Shown here in pieces: positions 13,232-13,768 of a stretch of 13,768 nt of DNA; positions within the stretch are counted from its first letter, which is position 1; each line of letters begins with the position of its first letter. The notes under the pieces were generated by a model. That model did no database searches, was not told the origin of the DNA, and saw nothing but the letters and a program-made list of their open reading frames with translations. The stretch spans positions 1 through 13,768 of the forward strand of contig CALJKZ010000705.1 in the NCBI GenBank assembly GCA_937983085.1, in the 5' to 3' direction. The DNA is from an uncultured Gemmatimonadales bacterium. Lineage in GTDB: Bacteria > Gemmatimonadota > Gemmatimonadetes > Longimicrobiales > Gaopeijiaceae. The position numbers and the translations under genes are program-made.

Positions 13232-13261
13232 CGGCCCGGAGCCCCGATGGGCTTCGGGCCG
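13232..13261. terminator. Hairpin between mscL and the convergent right-edge gene
   Basis: The arms at 13232-13244 and 13249-13261 form a 13-base-pair GC-rich stem with one G-T (G-U in RNA) pair and a 4-base loop CGAT. It starts 24 bases after the mscL stop and ends 7 bases before the convergent gene's stop, as expected of a bidirectional terminator. No T run follows on either side. Confidence 0.7.
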
Positions 13262-13268
13262 GCTGCGT

Positions 13269-13748
13269 TCAGCGCGCCGCGGTCTCCTCGGAGTCGTCGG
13301 CGTGAATCTCGGTCAGGTCGAGCGCCGTCAGTTCGCCCGCCGGCAGCGGTGAGGCCAGGATCCGACGAACCCGAGCCACCGCGCCCGGTGTGAGGCGGCA
13401 GTCCACCGAGACGAGGCCGTCGTCGATGGTCGCCGAGCCGTCACTGCAGTGCGACAGGGCGCGGATCAGACGTCTCACCAGCGCCTGTGAGCCCGGTCGG
13501 GACAGCAGGCCTTCGGCCACGAGGCCATCCGAGTAGCGCTCGACCCGTCCTGCGTGGATGCCCTCGCTGGCGGCATCCCTGGCCGCGAGGCGCGAGGCGT
13601 CATCGGGTACCGTGCCGCTCATGGTGAGGACCCCGAGGGCCAGGGTGGCCTGGACCCGCGGCCACGCCTCGCGTCGCGCGATGGATCGTCCGAAATCCGC
13701 CGAGACGGTCGTGGCACAGGGCATCACACCGAGCACCGTCCGGCACAT
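13269..13748 (-). CDS. Unknown protein with possible BON-like repeats (may be partial at right edge)
   Basis: From the ATG at 13748 (GAGG 5 bases upstream) the protein has 159 residues, but the frame stays open to the window edge, so the true start may lie outside. ALGVLTMSGTVPDDASRLAA, with helices on either side, resembles the strand-turn-strand-helix of a BON domain, and DDGLVSVDCRLTPGAVARVRR further on could be a second, weaker copy. BON domains occur in periplasmic or envelope proteins that bind phospholipid surfaces. No signal peptide is visible from this start, which fits either a longer protein or a cytoplasmic one. The family call is tentative. Confidence 0.6.
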   Translation of the reverse strand: MCRTVLGVMPCATTVSADFGRSIARREAWPRVQATLALGVLTMSGTVPDDASRLAARDAASEGIHAGRVERYSDGLVAEGLLSRPGSQALVRRLIRALSHCSDGSATIDDGLVSVDCRLTPGAVARVRRILASPLPAGELTALDLTEIHADDSEETAAR

Positions 13749-13768
13749 GGCTTCCTCGGCCGTGCGAA

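Noticed and set aside
1..13768. CRISPR array, tRNA/rRNA genes, insertion sequences, transposase or phage genes
   Set aside because: No regularly spaced repeats, no tRNA-like cloverleaf, no transposase or integrase motifs, and no target-site duplications were seen on reading both strands.

Overview
The window is high-GC bacterial chromosome, densely coded, with no mobile element, tRNA/rRNA or CRISPR array seen. Gene content and order (radical SAM/DUF512, der, plsY, gpsA, merR, surE, pcm, yqaA, then an acidic unknown and an Smr-domain protein), together with several short lipoproteins of no recognised family, most resemble a Gemmatimonadota chromosome. That placement is an inference from gene order and style, not a database result.

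Layout. (1) Positions 1-882, minus strand: an unknown acidic protein with its own promoter-like sequence, followed in the same reading frame by an Smr-domain gene that runs off the left edge. (2) Positions 968-7719, minus strand: one tightly packed eight-gene housekeeping operon, transcribed right to left: DUF512 radical SAM protein, Der GTPase, PlsY, GpsA, a MerR-type regulator, SurE, Pcm and a YqaA-type membrane protein. Junctions are 4-base GTGA overlaps, a 19-base overlap, or gaps of 1 and 48 bases; all eight genes are read here as starting with GTG. GpsA makes glycerol-3-phosphate and PlsY acylates it, Der matures the 50S ribosome subunit, and SurE and Pcm are a stress/stationary-phase pair. 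(3) Positions 7720-7942: a divergent intergenic region holding three tandem inverted repeats. (4) Positions 7943-9295, plus strand: an exported M23 (LytM-type) peptidase with two C-terminal SH3-like domains; a strong hairpin lies between it and the next, convergent gene. (5) Positions 9368-12563, minus strand: four consecutive exported proteins of unknown function, three of them probable lipoproteins, spaced by 55-85 bases. This is the least explained part of the window. (6) Positions 12776-13207, plus strand: mscL with a leader rich in SD-like palindromes, then a hairpin. (7) Positions 13269-13748 or beyond, minus strand: a protein with weak BON-like features at the right edge.

Taken together the right half is a cell-envelope neighbourhood (peptidoglycan hydrolase, lipoproteins, mechanosensitive channel) and the left half is a conserved core operon. 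I do not see an obvious new defence or mobile system. The best candidates for something undescribed are the lipoprotein cluster at 9368-12563, the structured leader at 7854-7901, and the same-frame gene pair at the left edge.
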